DNA from: Bacteroidota bacterium
GTDB taxonomy: Bacteria; Bacteroidota; Bacteroidia; Cytophagales; Cyclobacteriaceae
DNA length: 64,000 nt
Direction: 5' to 3'
NCBI GenBank assembly: GCA_018267285.1
Contig: JAFDYU010000009.1
Coordinates: 22,967-86,966 of the forward strand
Shown here: one piece after another, positions 26,817 to 36,109 of the stretch
Numbering within the stretch: the stretch's first letter is position 1
Layout of the letters: each line of letters starts with the position of its first letter
Made by a program: the position numbers and the translations under genes
The notes under the pieces: model-generated
What the model was told of the DNA's origin: nothing
Seen by the model: only the letters and a program-made list of their open reading frames with translations
Database searches by the model: none

Positions 26817-27470
26817 TCAAACTGAGTTTGTCGAAGTCGCTTCTTTTTTTAACAACTCACAGATTTTATATCGTTCGTCCTTTGTATCGTTGTAAACTGC
26901 AGTTAGCAGTTTGTACACATTTTTGATCCCAATTTTTTTGCACCACTCAAAAGGCCCAAACGGATAATTAGTGCCCAGTTTCATTGCCAGATCAATATCT
27001 GCTCTGGAGGCTACCCCTTCTTCTATTGCAAAGTACGCTTCGTTAATAATCATACAGACAATGCGCGGGGTTATCATGCCCACACGGTCTTCTGCAATTT
27101 TGAAATGGGTGTTGAGTTGCGTACAAATTTTCTCCAGTTGAGGCTGGTCTTCTTTTTTTAATAGGGTTATTTCCAGAATCTCTCGATTCAAAAAAGAAGG
27201 CAAACCGCAAAAGCCAAATACGGCAGCCTTGCAACTTTTACCCGACAAAATTTGTGCGAGGGTGGCGTTAGTAGAATTCAGAAATATAACCTGATCTTCC
27301 CGGTCGTACCCCGAAATAGCACCTGGTTTAAAATCAAAGACAATTCCACCCGTCTTCATCCTCTCCTGTGCTTGTACATGCTCTTCGTAATGATGGTAGC
27401 CATGCGTTGGGCCAAATTTAAGTTGGCATTCCTTTAAATTCGATTCGCTACCGACTACTACTATTTCCAT
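26817..27470 (-). CDS. 3-hydroxyacyl-CoA dehydrogenase C-terminal domain protein
   Basis: A 217-residue protein. Residues ~120-205 match the helical 3HCDH C-terminal domain: AEDRVGMITPRIVCMIINEAYFAIEEGVAS, followed by DIDLAMKLGTNYPFGPFEW. The N-terminal ~115 residues are where a full enzyme has its NAD-binding Rossmann domain, but the glycine-rich loop reads VVVGSESNL instead of GxGxxG and the region is short. It may have lost NAD binding or taken on another role. Full-length family members are about 280 residues or more. It diverges from ridA with a 49-base spacer. Confidence 0.75.
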   Translation of the reverse strand: MEIVVVGSESNLKECQLKFGPTHGYHHYEEHVQAQERMKTGGIVFDFKPGAISGYDREDQVIFLNSTNATLAQILSGKSCKAAVFGFCGLPSFLNREILEITLLKKEDQPQLEKICTQLNTHFKIAEDRVGMITPRIVCMIINEAYFAIEEGVASRADIDLAMKLGTNYPFGPFEWCKKIGIKNVYKLLTAVYNDTKDERYKICELLKKEATSTNSV

Positions 27471-27519
27471 AGGTGGGCTAAAAAAGTTTTCAGATATTTG
27501 ATCAAAAGTAAAAAAGATT

Positions 27520-27900
27520 ATGGCAAAAGAAGTTGTTTATTCCCCAAATGCACCCGAGCCCATCGGGCCCTACAGCCAGGCCATTAAAGCCGGCAACATG
27601 CTTTTTGTCTCCGGGCAGATTGCCATCCAAAAACCATCCGGAAATCTGGTAACGGGCAATATCACCGAGGAAGCGCATCAGGTGATGAAAAATCTTTCAG
27701 AAATTTTAAAAGCTTCCGAAATGGATTTTTCTCACATAGCCAAAACCACCATCTTCCTTAAAGACATGAACAACTTTCCAAAAGTAAACGAAGTGTATGG
27801 TTCTTATTTTAAAGAAATGCCTCCCGCACGCGAAACCGTGGAAGTAAGCCGGCTGCCCAAAGATGTAAACGTTGAGATTTCGTGTATTGCCGTTAAGTAA
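27520..27900 (+). CDS. ridA: RidA family protein (2-iminobutanoate/2-iminopropanoate deaminase)
   Basis: A 126-residue protein with the family start PEPIGPYSQAIKAGNMLFVSGQ and the diagnostic end PPARETVEVSRLPKDVNVEI. Arg104 corresponds to the substrate-carboxylate Arg105 of E. coli RidA, and Glu119 to the usual catalytic-pocket Glu. It hydrolyses reactive enamine/imine intermediates made by PLP enzymes, as a trimer in the cytoplasm. It precedes gltX by 53 bases and is probably separately promoted from it. Confidence 0.95.
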   Translation: MAKEVVYSPNAPEPIGPYSQAIKAGNMLFVSGQIAIQKPSGNLVTGNITEEAHQVMKNLSEILKASEMDFSHIAKTTIFLKDMNNFPKVNEVYGSYFKEMPPARETVEVSRLPKDVNVEISCIAVK

Positions 27901-27927
27901 TCCGCAAGCCGTTACCCACTTATTTTT

Positions 27928-27935
27928 TAACTTTG
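27928..27935 (+). promoter_or_regulatory. TAnnTTTG -7 box for gltX and its run
   Basis: TAACTTTG matches the consensus fully and lies 18 bases before the gltX ATG, giving a leader of perhaps 10-13 bases. A -33 element is not evident. Confidence 0.45.
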
Positions 27936-27953
27936 ACCTCATTTCGATTTTGA

Positions 27954-29489
27954 ATGAAAGAGGTTAGAGTTCGATTTGCCCCAAGCCCCACTGGTGCCTT
28001 GCACATTGGCGGAGTGCGCACAGCACTTTACAATTTTTTACTTGCCCGAAAACACAAGGGCACGATGATTCTTCGCATTGAAGATACCGATCAAACCCGC
28101 TTTGTACCCGGTGCAGAAGAGTACATCATCGATTCATTAAAATGGGCCGGTATCGAAATTGACGAAGGCGTTGGCAAGGGCGGCCCTCATGCCCCATATC
28201 GCCAAAGCGAGCGCAAAGCCATTTATCAAAAATACGCCCAGCAGTTAGTAAGCGAGGGAAAAGCGTATTATGCCTTCGATACAGAAGCAGAATTGGAAGC
28301 TATGCGCGAGAGACTGAAAGCTCAGGGGTCGTCCGATCAGCAGTACAGCAGTGGCACGCGAATGCAAATGAAAAACTCCCTCACGCTCTCCGAGGTTGAG
28401 GTGGCAGAAAAAATTAATTCCGGAGTTCACTACGTTATCCGTTTGAAAGTTCCGACAAATGAAGAAATACAATTAACGGATTTGATACGCGGGGAAGTTC
28501 GGGTTAACTCTTCTCAAATCGATGACAAAGTACTGATGAAATCGGATGGCATGCCTACGTATCATCTGGCAAACGTGGTTGATGATTACCTCATGAAAAT
28601 TTCGCACGTTATCCGTGGGGAAGAGTGGTTGCCCAGCGCACCGTTGCACGTGTTACTCTACAAATTTTTGAGGTGGGAAAAAGAGATGCCACAGTTCGCG
28701 CACCTTCCGTTGCTTTTAAAAGCCGATGGAAACGGTAAGCTGAGTAAGCGCGATGCCGACAAAGCAGGTTTCCCTATTTTTCCACTGAATTGGACTGATC
28801 CCAAGACCAATGAGTTTTCAACAGGCTTTCGCGAAAACGGTTATCTCCCGGAAGCCTTGTTGAATTTCCTTGCTTTCCTTGGATGGAATCCGGGCACAGA
28901 ACAAGAGATATTTTCGATGCAAGAGTTGGTAGATACTTTTTCCATCGAACGGATTGGGAAGGCAGGAGCTAAGTTCGACATACACAAAGCGCAGTGGTTC
29001 AATCAACAGTATCTTCGTGCAAAAACAGATCAACAGCTTTCAGCCTTTTTGTTCGAATCCTTGAAAAAGGAGAATATCAATTGCCCGGAAGAAAAGGCAA
29101 TCAAAGTTTGTGCAGCCCTGAAAGAGCGAGTAACGTTTCCCCAAGACTTTTGGGAGCACGGAAAGTTTTTCTTTAATGCACCAACACAATTCGATCATCC
29201 TCTTATCGCTAAAAAATGGAATAACGATGTCGTAAAATTTCTTTCCGCGTATCAAGAAGAGTTGAAAGCACAACCAACCTTAAATGTCGAATCTGCTAAA
29301 ATGTTGTTAGATCATACCGCTCAGGCAACCGGCATTGCTTCGGGTAAAATAATGCAAATGCTGCGGGTGGTGTTGACCGGTGGAGCAGCTGGCCCCGATT
29401 TGATGCAGACGATGGACATTATTGGGAAAGATGAAGCGATTAATAGAATCTCATTTGCGCTGGAAAACTTCAACGTAAAAATTCCGTAA
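27954..29489 (+). CDS. gltX: glutamate--tRNA ligase
   Basis: A 511-residue class I aminoacyl-tRNA synthetase. FAPSPTGALHIGGVRTAL has the HIGH-type motif HIGG at residues 17-20, and KLSKRD near residue 262 is the KMSKS-type loop. The rest fits the anticodon-binding domain of GluRS. It charges tRNA-Glu. It heads a run of five plus-strand genes separated by 9, 3, 8 and 2 bases, so it probably shares a transcript with them. Confidence 0.97.
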   Translation: MKEVRVRFAPSPTGALHIGGVRTALYNFLLARKHKGTMILRIEDTDQTRFVPGAEEYIIDSLKWAGIEIDEGVGKGGPHAPYRQSERKAIYQKYAQQLVSEGKAYYAFDTEAELEAMRERLKAQGSSDQQYSSGTRMQMKNSLTLSEVEVAEKINSGVHYVIRLKVPTNEEIQLTDLIRGEVRVNSSQIDDKVLMKSDGMPTYHLANVVDDYLMKISHVIRGEEWLPSAPLHVLLYKFLRWEKEMPQFAHLPLLLKADGNGKLSKRDADKAGFPIFPLNWTDPKTNEFSTGFRENGYLPEALLNFLAFLGWNPGTEQEIFSMQELVDTFSIERIGKAGAKFDIHKAQWFNQQYLRAKTDQQLSAFLFESLKKENINCPEEKAIKVCAALKERVTFPQDFWEHGKFFFNAPTQFDHPLIAKKWNNDVVKFLSAYQEELKAQPTLNVESAKMLLDHTAQATGIASGKIMQMLRVVLTGGAAGPDLMQTMDIIGKDEAINRISFALENFNVKIP

Positions 29490-29498
29490 AAAGAAAAT

Positions 29499-29717
29499 AT
29501 GGCAAAGAACAAAGAAAGTAAATCTAAGAAACAAGGTAAGCCCAGAGTTCATCAAGAGCTGAAAGGGTTCGAGGTATCTATTGATTCTTTTGGTGAATTG
29601 AAATCAAATTTGGCCATCGAAAAACTCAATAAATTCTTAGACGAAAATGTGGACGACAAAAAGTTGGCCGAGCGGGAAGATTACGAAGAAATTAAAAAGA
29701 CTAAAAAGAAAAAATAA
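29499..29717 (+). CDS. small charged hypothetical protein, 72 residues
   Basis: A lysine- and glutamate-rich protein with basic ends (KNKESKSKKQGKPRV at the start, KKTKKKK at the end) and a central FEVSIDSFGELKSNLAIEKL core. No known domain. It sits 9 bases after gltX and 3 before the next gene, so it is translated as part of the run. From memory it resembles small conserved proteins of Bacteroidota; the function is unknown. Confidence 0.7.
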   Translation: MAKNKESKSKKQGKPRVHQELKGFEVSIDSFGELKSNLAIEKLNKFLDENVDDKKLAEREDYEEIKKTKKKK

Positions 29718-29720
29718 ACT

Positions 29721-30494
29721 ATGCCCACATCACACATCATCGACTACCAAATCAAAGGGGAAAGTATCCAGATTGTTGAAGTTGAACTCGACCCGATGGA
29801 AACCGTAATTGCCGAAGCCGGAGCCATGCTTTTTATGGAAGATGGCATTTTATTCGAAACTAAAATGGGCGATGGTTCCAACCCCAACCAAGGACTGCTC
29901 GACAAATTATTTTCGGCCGGTAGTCGCTTGTTAACAGGCGAATCGTTGTTTATGACCCACTTCACCAATCGAGGCAATAAAAAAGCTAAAGTAGGATTCT
30001 CTGCTCCGTATCCGGGCACAGTTATTCCGGTTGAGCTGAGCCGATGCCCGGGTCAAGAACTTATTGTTCAAAAAGACGGATTTTTGTGTGCGGCTTTTGG
30101 AACAAAACTTTCCATCTTCTTTAACCGAAAAATAGGTGCCGGTTTAGTGGGTGGCGAAGGATTTATTTTGGAAAAACTCCAAGGCGATGGTAAAGCCTTT
30201 GTTCACGCGGGCGGCACAGTAATCGAGCGTACCCTCAACAATGAAACTCTTCGTGTTGACACGGGCTGTGTGGTTGCCTTCGAATCGCAAATTGATTTTG
30301 ATGTCGAAACTTCAGGGAGTTTGAAGTCAATGGTATTTGGTGGCGAGGGAATTTTCCTGGCCACCCTTCGCGGCAGCGGCAAAGTTTGGTTGCAATCCAT
30401 GCCCATCAGAAAACTGGTGCAGGCTTTATCTCCTTACGGAAGCAACAGCCGAAAAGAAGCAAGCTCGCTGTTGGGCGGTTTATTTGAAGGCTAA
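29721..30494 (+). CDS. AIM24/TIGR00266 family protein
   Basis: A 257-residue beta-rich protein with the family hallmarks: [20 protein letters not shown] near the N-terminus, an LFMTHFTN segment, and [13 protein letters not shown] in the middle. It lacks a signal peptide and membrane spans. The family forms trimeric beta-barrels; its biochemical role is not established. It is third in the gltX run. Confidence 0.85.
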   Translation: MPTSHIIDYQIKGESIQIVEVELDPMETVIAEAGAMLFMEDGILFETKMGDGSNPNQGLLDKLFSAGSRLLTGESLFMTHFTNRGNKKAKVGFSAPYPGTVIPVELSRCPGQELIVQKDGFLCAAFGTKLSIFFNRKIGAGLVGGEGFILEKLQGDGKAFVHAGGTVIERTLNNETLRVDTGCVVAFESQIDFDVETSGSLKSMVFGGEGIFLATLRGSGKVWLQSMPIRKLVQALSPYGSNSRKEASSLLGGLFEG

Positions 30495-30502
30495 CGTTGG
30501 AT

Positions 30503-31711
30503 ATGCAGACCATCAAAATAGGTTTAATTCGTGAAGGGAAAGTGCCACCCGATAAGCGCGTGCCGTTTACCCCACATCAGGCGCAAGAAATTGAGCAGCG
30601 ATATCCTAACGTAAAAATCGTTTGCGAGCCAAGTGAAGTGAGGGCCTTTAGAGAAAATGAATACAAGGAATTGGGTGTTACGGTAGGCGATGTAGCGAAC
30701 AGCGATATCCTCATGGGAATTAAAGAAGTGCCCATCAAAAATCTGATTGCCAACAAAACGTATCTCTTCTTCTCGCACACAATGAAGAAACAACCCCACA
30801 ACCAGGGCCTACTCCGGGAAGTGATGAAAAAGAATATCAGATTGATCGATTACGAAGCCTTAAAAGATTCGCAAGGAAATCGGCTGGTGGCATTTGGCCG
30901 TTTTGCCGGAATTGTAGGGGCTTACAACGGCCTTTGGGTTTATGGCAATCGTTACAAAAAATATTTTTTACGTAGGGCTTTCGAGTGTTTCGATATTAAT
31001 GATTTAAAAATTGAACTCCGTAAGGTAATTCTCCCGCCTATTAAAATAGTTTTAACGGGTGCAGGCCGTGTTGCGAAAGGCGCGATGGAAACCCTCGATA
31101 CAGTTGGAATTAGAAAGGTTAATGCGCAGGAGTTTCTTGCAAATCAATATAACGAGCCGGTGTATGTGCAGCTTAGCAGTGCCGACTACCACGTTCGTAA
31201 AGGTGGTGGCCATTTCAATCGTGAAGAATTTCATCAGCACCCAGAATTATACGATTCTGATTTTGTGAAATTCACTAAATCTGCCGACATACTTATGGCC
31301 GGAGCATTTTGGAATCCGAAAGCTCCACGGCTTTTTCAAATAGAAACCACTAAAAACCCTGAATTTAAAATTAAAATCATTGCCGACATTACCTGCGACA
31401 TTGATGGATCGGTTCCCACTACAAAAAAGCCAAGTTCTATTACCGATCCACTTTATGATTATGATCCTGTGACAGACCGAACACTAAATCCGCTAAGCGG
31501 GGAAAATTTCATAACTGTTATGGCGGTTGATAACCTGCCCTGCGAGCTCCCGCGAAGTGCTTCGGAAGAATTTGGCCGTGACTTGATTGACCGAATCTTA
31601 AAGCCCTTGCTAGGAAAAGATCCGGAAGGAATTATTGATAGAGCCACGATTGTTGAGAAGGGAAAGTTGACTCAGCATTTTTCATACCTCGAAGACTATG
31701 TAAATCTATAA
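30503..31711 (+). CDS. NAD-dependent dehydrogenase, alanine dehydrogenase/saccharopine dehydrogenase (LYS1) type
   Basis: From the ATG at 30503 the product has 402 residues; a TTG two codons earlier is not needed. The N-terminal AlaDh_PNT-like domain has IGLIREGKVPPDKRVPFTP. The segments FFSHTMKKQ and AFGRFAGIVGAYNGL match the SHxxKxQ and GRFAGxxGA positions of lysine-forming saccharopine dehydrogenase. A Rossmann region VLTGAGRVAKGAMETL follows. It could make or use saccharopine, or be an alanine-dehydrogenase-like enzyme; no other lysine pathway gene is near. Fourth in the gltX run. Confidence 0.8.
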   Translation: MQTIKIGLIREGKVPPDKRVPFTPHQAQEIEQRYPNVKIVCEPSEVRAFRENEYKELGVTVGDVANSDILMGIKEVPIKNLIANKTYLFFSHTMKKQPHNQGLLREVMKKNIRLIDYEALKDSQGNRLVAFGRFAGIVGAYNGLWVYGNRYKKYFLRRAFECFDINDLKIELRKVILPPIKIVLTGAGRVAKGAMETLDTVGIRKVNAQEFLANQYNEPVYVQLSSADYHVRKGGGHFNREEFHQHPELYDSDFVKFTKSADILMAGAFWNPKAPRLFQIETTKNPEFKIKIIADITCDIDGSVPTTKKPSSITDPLYDYDPVTDRTLNPLSGENFITVMAVDNLPCELPRSASEEFGRDLIDRILKPLLGKDPEGIIDRATIVEKGKLTQHFSYLEDYVNL

Positions 31712-31713
31712 CC

Positions 31714-32019
31714 ATGATGTTTTTATACAACGTAACAATTGGGATTGATAAAGAAATTGAGCACGAGTGGCTTTCGTGGATGAAGAATTATTATTTACCC
31801 AAAGTAATGCAGTCGGGAGCATTTCTGGAGTACAAGATTTACAAAGTAATTACACACGAAGACGAGGGCTCTGTTTCCTATAGCGTTCAATGTTTTTCAA
31901 ACGCCATTGAAAAAATCGTTCACTTTCTGAATAATGACGGGAAAGTATTGGTGGAGGAACAGCGCGACCGATACAAAGAGAAACACGTAGTCTTCAACAC
32001 GCTCCTCCAAGAATCATAA
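31714..32019 (+). CDS. DUF4286 family protein
   Basis: A 101-residue protein that fits the DUF4286 family: LYNVTIGIDKEIEHEWLSWM at the start, a central FLEYKIYKV and SYSVQCFS, and the conserved YKEKHVVFNTLL end. It resembles a small ferredoxin-like alpha/beta barrel of the dimeric type. Function is unknown. It starts 2 bases after the dehydrogenase stop and ends the run. Confidence 0.85.
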   Translation: MMFLYNVTIGIDKEIEHEWLSWMKNYYLPKVMQSGAFLEYKIYKVITHEDEGSVSYSVQCFSNAIEKIVHFLNNDGKVLVEEQRDRYKEKHVVFNTLLQES

Positions 32020-32054
32020 TTTATTAGCTTTTTTTGACGCATTTCATACTTGAG

Positions 32055-32540
32055 TTAATGATTTGTTGTGAGTAAAGTCTCTATTTCCTCTCGCTCTAAA
32101 CTGCAATTAACCCACTCTTCATCAAGTTTTGCCTTGTATTTTTTGTAAAAATTAATAGCTGGCTTATTCCAATTCAATACCTGCCATTTCATACCGGTAC
32201 AATTCTCCAGAACCGATGCCTCCATTGTTTTTTCGAATAGCAATTTTCCTAATCCAAATCCCCGTTCTGATTCTGTAACGATAATATCCTCGAGGTAAAG
32301 GCGTTTCCCTTTCCATGTTGAATACCTGAAATAGTATAAAGACAATCCGACAATGCGATTGTTCTTTTCAGCAACGAAAAAACTAAAAACTGGATTTGAG
32401 CCAAAGCCATCTATTTCCATTTGAGATACAGAATTGGAAACTTGATTCAATGCTTTTTCATAAAGGGCAAGCTCTTTTATCAATTCAAGTACGTGGGGTA
32501 AATCTTCTTTAGTCCCTTTTCTGACGGTTACGGTTGTCAT
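32055..32540 (-). CDS. GNAT family N-acetyltransferase
   Basis: A 161-residue acetyltransferase. VRKGTKEDLPHVLELIKELA opens the GNAT fold, and residues ~85-105 hold the acetyl-CoA loop region LEDIIVTESERGFGLGKLL with the R/Q-x-x-G-x-G/A pattern (RGFGLG). An NFYKKYKAK motif closes it. It resembles diamine/thialysine acetyltransferases (SSAT-like), but substrate choice is not safe. It is preceded by the gldN terminator, so it must be transcribed separately. Confidence 0.88.
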   Translation of the reverse strand: MTTVTVRKGTKEDLPHVLELIKELALYEKALNQVSNSVSQMEIDGFGSNPVFSFFVAEKNNRIVGLSLYYFRYSTWKGKRLYLEDIIVTESERGFGLGKLLFEKTMEASVLENCTGMKWQVLNWNKPAINFYKKYKAKLDEEWVNCSLEREEIETLLTTNH

Positions 32541-32559
32541 AGTTTTGTGAAATAAAAAA

Positions 32560-32577
32560 GGCTCCTAAAAAGGAGCC
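32560..32577 (-). terminator. intrinsic terminator of the gld operon
   Basis: On the minus strand GGCTCCT (32577-32571) and AGGAGCC (32566-32560) form a 7-bp perfect stem with a 4-base loop, followed by a run of T (complement of the A run 32554-32559). It lies 21 bases after the gldN stop. Confidence 0.9.
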
Positions 32578-32598
32578 CTTCATTGTTATGTTTTGCTA

Positions 32599-33579
32599 TC
32601 AATATTCCCAGAGGTTGTGTTCTTTTTCCATAAGAACCATTTCCTTCTCCCAACGTGCGAATACGGATTCTGAATAGGAGCGACCATTTGCTTCAAATAC
32701 TTGTTGAATGGTTTCGTCATTAGGGTTCTCAACCTTTCTAATCACACCATGGAACAAGCGCAATTTGAAGGCATCCAAAAATGTTTTCCCTTCGGATGGG
32801 TTATACATATTTTGCCACATCACCCTTCTACGCTCGTTCATATCCTTGCTGTGGGCTAACCGATCTATTTCTTTTGAAAGTTCTTTATACGAAAACCAAA
32901 ACCGATAACTCAGTTTATCAGATGCGTTATTGGGGTCTTCCAGAACAACTCCGAACGCTAAAATATCATAATACAACGTTGATCTTCTTTTGTCAAAAAT
33001 TACGTCTTCAATCAAATCAAGGCCTACAATTTTTGCAGCATCGAGGGTAACGTTCATTGGACCTAAGTCTTCCCAAGATGTAGCACTAGTTACAGGATTT
33101 GGGTTGGCGGGATCTCCAGGATTGGGGGCCTGTATATCATTTCTTAACCTAAAAACATGTATTTCACCTTTATCATCAGGATACATAACTTTATCACCCG
33201 CTAAATAAGACCTTGTTCCATCCCAATTTCCCTGAGTCTCTGATTTCACATAATTCTGACCCAAGTTTAATGCTGTGGTATCGGGCATTGTATTTTCCTT
33301 TTGGAAATCGGCCGGGTCGCCAAATATATTTCCGTATGGGTGTAATTTGCCTTCTTTGAGCAAGTCAATTACCAAACTTGATATTGATGATTTTCTAGAG
33401 TTAAAACCCGAGTTCTGTTTCTCGTTCAAGTCAATTACCCTATAAACCCTAAAGCGATATAATTGCTCGTAATAGGGTATTTTTTCTATTGAATTAGGGT
33501 TGAAAATGGTGTCGTACTGAGCCCAGGAGCTCCCCAATCCCATAACAAGCCATGCGCAAAAAAATAGGGTGCGTTTCAT
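32599..33579 (-). CDS. gldN: gliding motility / T9SS protein GldN
   Basis: A 326-residue exported protein: signal peptide ending SSWAQ, then the typical YRFRVYRVIDLNEKQN and, late in the chain, RVMWQNMYNPSEGKTF. GldN forms with GldK the periplasmic/outer-membrane ring of the type IX secretion system. It is the last gene of gldKLMN, 11 bases after gldM, and is followed by a terminator. Length is usual for the family. Confidence 0.95.
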   Translation of the reverse strand: MKRTLFFCAWLVMGLGSSWAQYDTIFNPNSIEKIPYYEQLYRFRVYRVIDLNEKQNSGFNSRKSSISSLVIDLLKEGKLHPYGNIFGDPADFQKENTMPDTTALNLGQNYVKSETQGNWDGTRSYLAGDKVMYPDDKGEIHVFRLRNDIQAPNPGDPANPNPVTSATSWEDLGPMNVTLDAAKIVGLDLIEDVIFDKRRSTLYYDILAFGVVLEDPNNASDKLSYRFWFSYKELSKEIDRLAHSKDMNERRRVMWQNMYNPSEGKTFLDAFKLRLFHGVIRKVENPNDETIQQVFEANGRSYSESVFARWEKEMVLMEKEHNLWEY

Positions 33580-33590
33580 TTCTTTTTAAA

Positions 33591-35186
33591 TTAGTTAATC
33601 CTGCAATTCACCGTCATCTTCGATCCATTCACTTGCTTGGTCGAGCCATCGTATGTACCTCTTTGCACCTGCACTTGTGATATGGTAATGTTATCTCCTT
33701 TTTTAACTCTGTACTGACTCAATGGAATAGTACCGGATTTTAATGTTATTGGAGAGCCTCCGTTTATCTGCAGGGTTAAAGCTGAAACATAATATTTATT
33801 ATCCTTATTGTTGTTTTTAGCAAAAATTGGATCGATGATTTCAGGTTCAACCCTAACTGATGCGGTACCGGCAGGTATACCTTTTGAAAGGTCTATCGTG
33901 TTTGGTCCGGCTTTCAATTCTGCCACAGGCATTGGCACATCTTGTGTTTGAAATTTTTGTATTCCAATCCCCTGGCCGTTTAATAATACGTTAACATTAC
34001 ATTGAGCGCGTGTAGGGAGGATTGCAAATTTGCCAGGAGCTAATTTGTAAGTCTTTCCCTGCTCTGCGGGTACCGATAAATCAAGACCCGATAAGTCCGT
34101 TAAACCCGGAATAGTAACGTTCACTTCTGTTCCGCAATCTTTATATAAAGTTGCAGCCGCTGCCGAACCGAATATAGCTACCGGCCTTAACACTCTATAA
34201 TCGATGGTTTTCTCGAAAGGGGTTTTGCCTGGGAGGTTAAGATCGATCTTAACTTTGAAAGACATCTTCGCAATACCTGCTGCATCAAAGTTTGATGCGC
34301 CAGCTGGAAATTTTACCTTTCCCATTTTGATTTTACTTCCTGCGCCCAAGCCCACATCTACGTCTTCAATCTGCAGTGGCTTCCCATCCTTAAACATAGC
34401 TGGTGTTAATCCGGATGAAGCACCTGCTAAAAACAAATTACCTTCATACATCTGGCCGGCTACCAGTGTGTTCGATTCAGCCTGAACCATGGGCACGAAT
34501 TGGTCAAATTTAATAACCGCGCCTTCAGCTATAGCATTGAGTGAGTCCAGTGCGGCCGATTCGTACTCGAGTACTTCGGTCTGCATTTGGCTCATCATAG
34601 CAATTGCTGCCATTGCCGGGGTTCCTTCGAACGAAAACTGAAGGAAGTCCTTTGATGCTTGGTGTGCATCATTTTTAAAATCTTCAAAGTCTTCAGCCTT
34701 CTTATCCAACTTAGCGAAAGGTTTTTTCAGTTGCATAATCTGATTCAAGTCTTTTACATAGGCTTTAAGCTTTTTTTGATACTCTTGGCCAACTTCCGGC
34801 TTACGACTGTCGAGCATTATTTCTTCAGGGCGATTTGTATTTAATACCAATTCTTCCCCTTCCATCGCCTTACCACTCGCATCGGTTGCAATTTTCTTTT
34901 TTACTTCATTTAGGTATTTAACCATTGCGGCAGTAAGATCACGAACCTTTTGAGCCTTTTCTTTGGCTACTGTCACCTTATCTTCCTTGCTCGTAGCTCC
35001 CTTAATTCCGTCAAGTTTTCTGTTGTTTTTAGATATATCCTCTGCAACCAAATCCACCAAAGTGGTATTTACAATTGCAAATTTTTCGAGGATGGCACTA
35101 CTTACGTTCAACGCCAAAAGCGCGGTGAGCACGAGGTACATCATGCCTATCATCTTTTGCCTCGGGGTTTCCTTACCACCTGCCAT
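33591..35186 (-). CDS. gldM: gliding motility / T9SS motor protein GldM
   Basis: A 531-residue protein with a cytoplasmic start MAGGKETPRQKMIGMMYLV and one transmembrane helix (about residues 13-33), followed by a long periplasmic part: a helical bundle (~35-220) and beta-sandwich domains. The membrane helix works with GldL as the proton-driven motor of T9SS and gliding, while the periplasmic shaft reaches the GldK/GldN ring. Start, length and gene order agree with the family. Confidence 0.96.
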   Translation of the reverse strand: MAGGKETPRQKMIGMMYLVLTALLALNVSSAILEKFAIVNTTLVDLVAEDISKNNRKLDGIKGATSKEDKVTVAKEKAQKVRDLTAAMVKYLNEVKKKIATDASGKAMEGEELVLNTNRPEEIMLDSRKPEVGQEYQKKLKAYVKDLNQIMQLKKPFAKLDKKAEDFEDFKNDAHQASKDFLQFSFEGTPAMAAIAMMSQMQTEVLEYESAALDSLNAIAEGAVIKFDQFVPMVQAESNTLVAGQMYEGNLFLAGASSGLTPAMFKDGKPLQIEDVDVGLGAGSKIKMGKVKFPAGASNFDAAGIAKMSFKVKIDLNLPGKTPFEKTIDYRVLRPVAIFGSAAAATLYKDCGTEVNVTIPGLTDLSGLDLSVPAEQGKTYKLAPGKFAILPTRAQCNVNVLLNGQGIGIQKFQTQDVPMPVAELKAGPNTIDLSKGIPAGTASVRVEPEIIDPIFAKNNNKDNKYYVSALTLQINGGSPITLKSGTIPLSQYRVKKGDNITISQVQVQRGTYDGSTKQVNGSKMTVNCRIN

Positions 35187-35232
35187 GTGTTGTTAGTTTT
35201 AAGTTTAAAATATTTTTTAAAAAATCTGTTTA

Positions 35233-36051
35233 TTATCCTTTCATGGCAGTCAGCATGCTGCCGTATACTTTATTAAGAGCTGTTAAATTATTGGTAAGCG
35301 AGTTTAATTCAGCAGTAAATTTGGCTGTGTTGTCACCCACTTTTGATAATCCTTGCATAGCACCGCCCAAGCTCTCGTAGAACTTGTTCATGTTCTTCAC
35401 GTGCGAATCTGCATCTTTCAATTCCATTTCGTAAACTGAATTGAGGGCAGCCAAGTTCTTAGTAACTGCCTGAACTTGCTTATGGTATTCGCTGGTGTCT
35501 TTCGAAGCGTCTGACATCGCCTTAACAGCTGTCATGGCTACACCGTACGATTTATTCATTTCGGTTAACGAGGTAGAAGCAGCCTGTACATTTTTTGCGT
35601 ATTCGTTTGTTGCAACGGCAGCATTAGACAGGCTATTCATTTGGGAGGCTGAGGTTGCCAAATTGGTCAAGCCTTTGCCCAAATTATCCAAGAGGTTTTG
35701 ATCCACCTTAGCGGTCTTGAGCATCTCATCAATTTTTAGCAAAGGAGATTCGCCTGCACCCGGCCTATTGCTGATGCGTGTAGCCGTATGTGTGGTGGGG
35801 GTTTCATAATCTTCTGCCAATTCCGGATAAACTTTGCTCCAATCCACTTCCGCGTGTTTGGGCTCGAATGCACTAAGAAAGAAGATACCCGCCTCTACCG
35901 AGAGACCGATAATCAACATTTCATTTGCACCATTCCAGTGTTGAATTTTGAAAAGCGCACCAACAATAACAACTGATGCACCAATGCCGTAAATCTTAGG
36001 CATTATTGTTTCGTAGAGAAGAGCTCCAAAACCGCCTTTTTTCTTTGCCAT
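35233..36051 (-). CDS. gldL: gliding motility / T9SS motor protein GldL
   Basis: A 272-residue inner-membrane protein. It begins MAKKKGGFGALLYETIMPKI, has two N-terminal transmembrane helices (about 17-35 and 40-60) joined by the conserved KIQHWNGANEM loop, and continues as a long helical cytoplasmic tail with repeated short AALNSVYE/TALNKVYG-type segments. It pairs with GldM as the motor stator. Forty-six bases separate it from gldM. Confidence 0.96.
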   Translation of the reverse strand: MAKKKGGFGALLYETIMPKIYGIGASVVIVGALFKIQHWNGANEMLIIGLSVEAGIFFLSAFEPKHAEVDWSKVYPELAEDYETPTTHTATRISNRPGAGESPLLKIDEMLKTAKVDQNLLDNLGKGLTNLATSASQMNSLSNAAVATNEYAKNVQAASTSLTEMNKSYGVAMTAVKAMSDASKDTSEYHKQVQAVTKNLAALNSVYEMELKDADSHVKNMNKFYESLGGAMQGLSKVGDNTAKFTAELNSLTNNLTALNKVYGSMLTAMKG

Positions 36052-36109
36052 GGTTCTTAGGGATTTAAGTTTAGTCCGTTTTTTTTCTAAATATAATTCA
36101 AGTTTTTAA

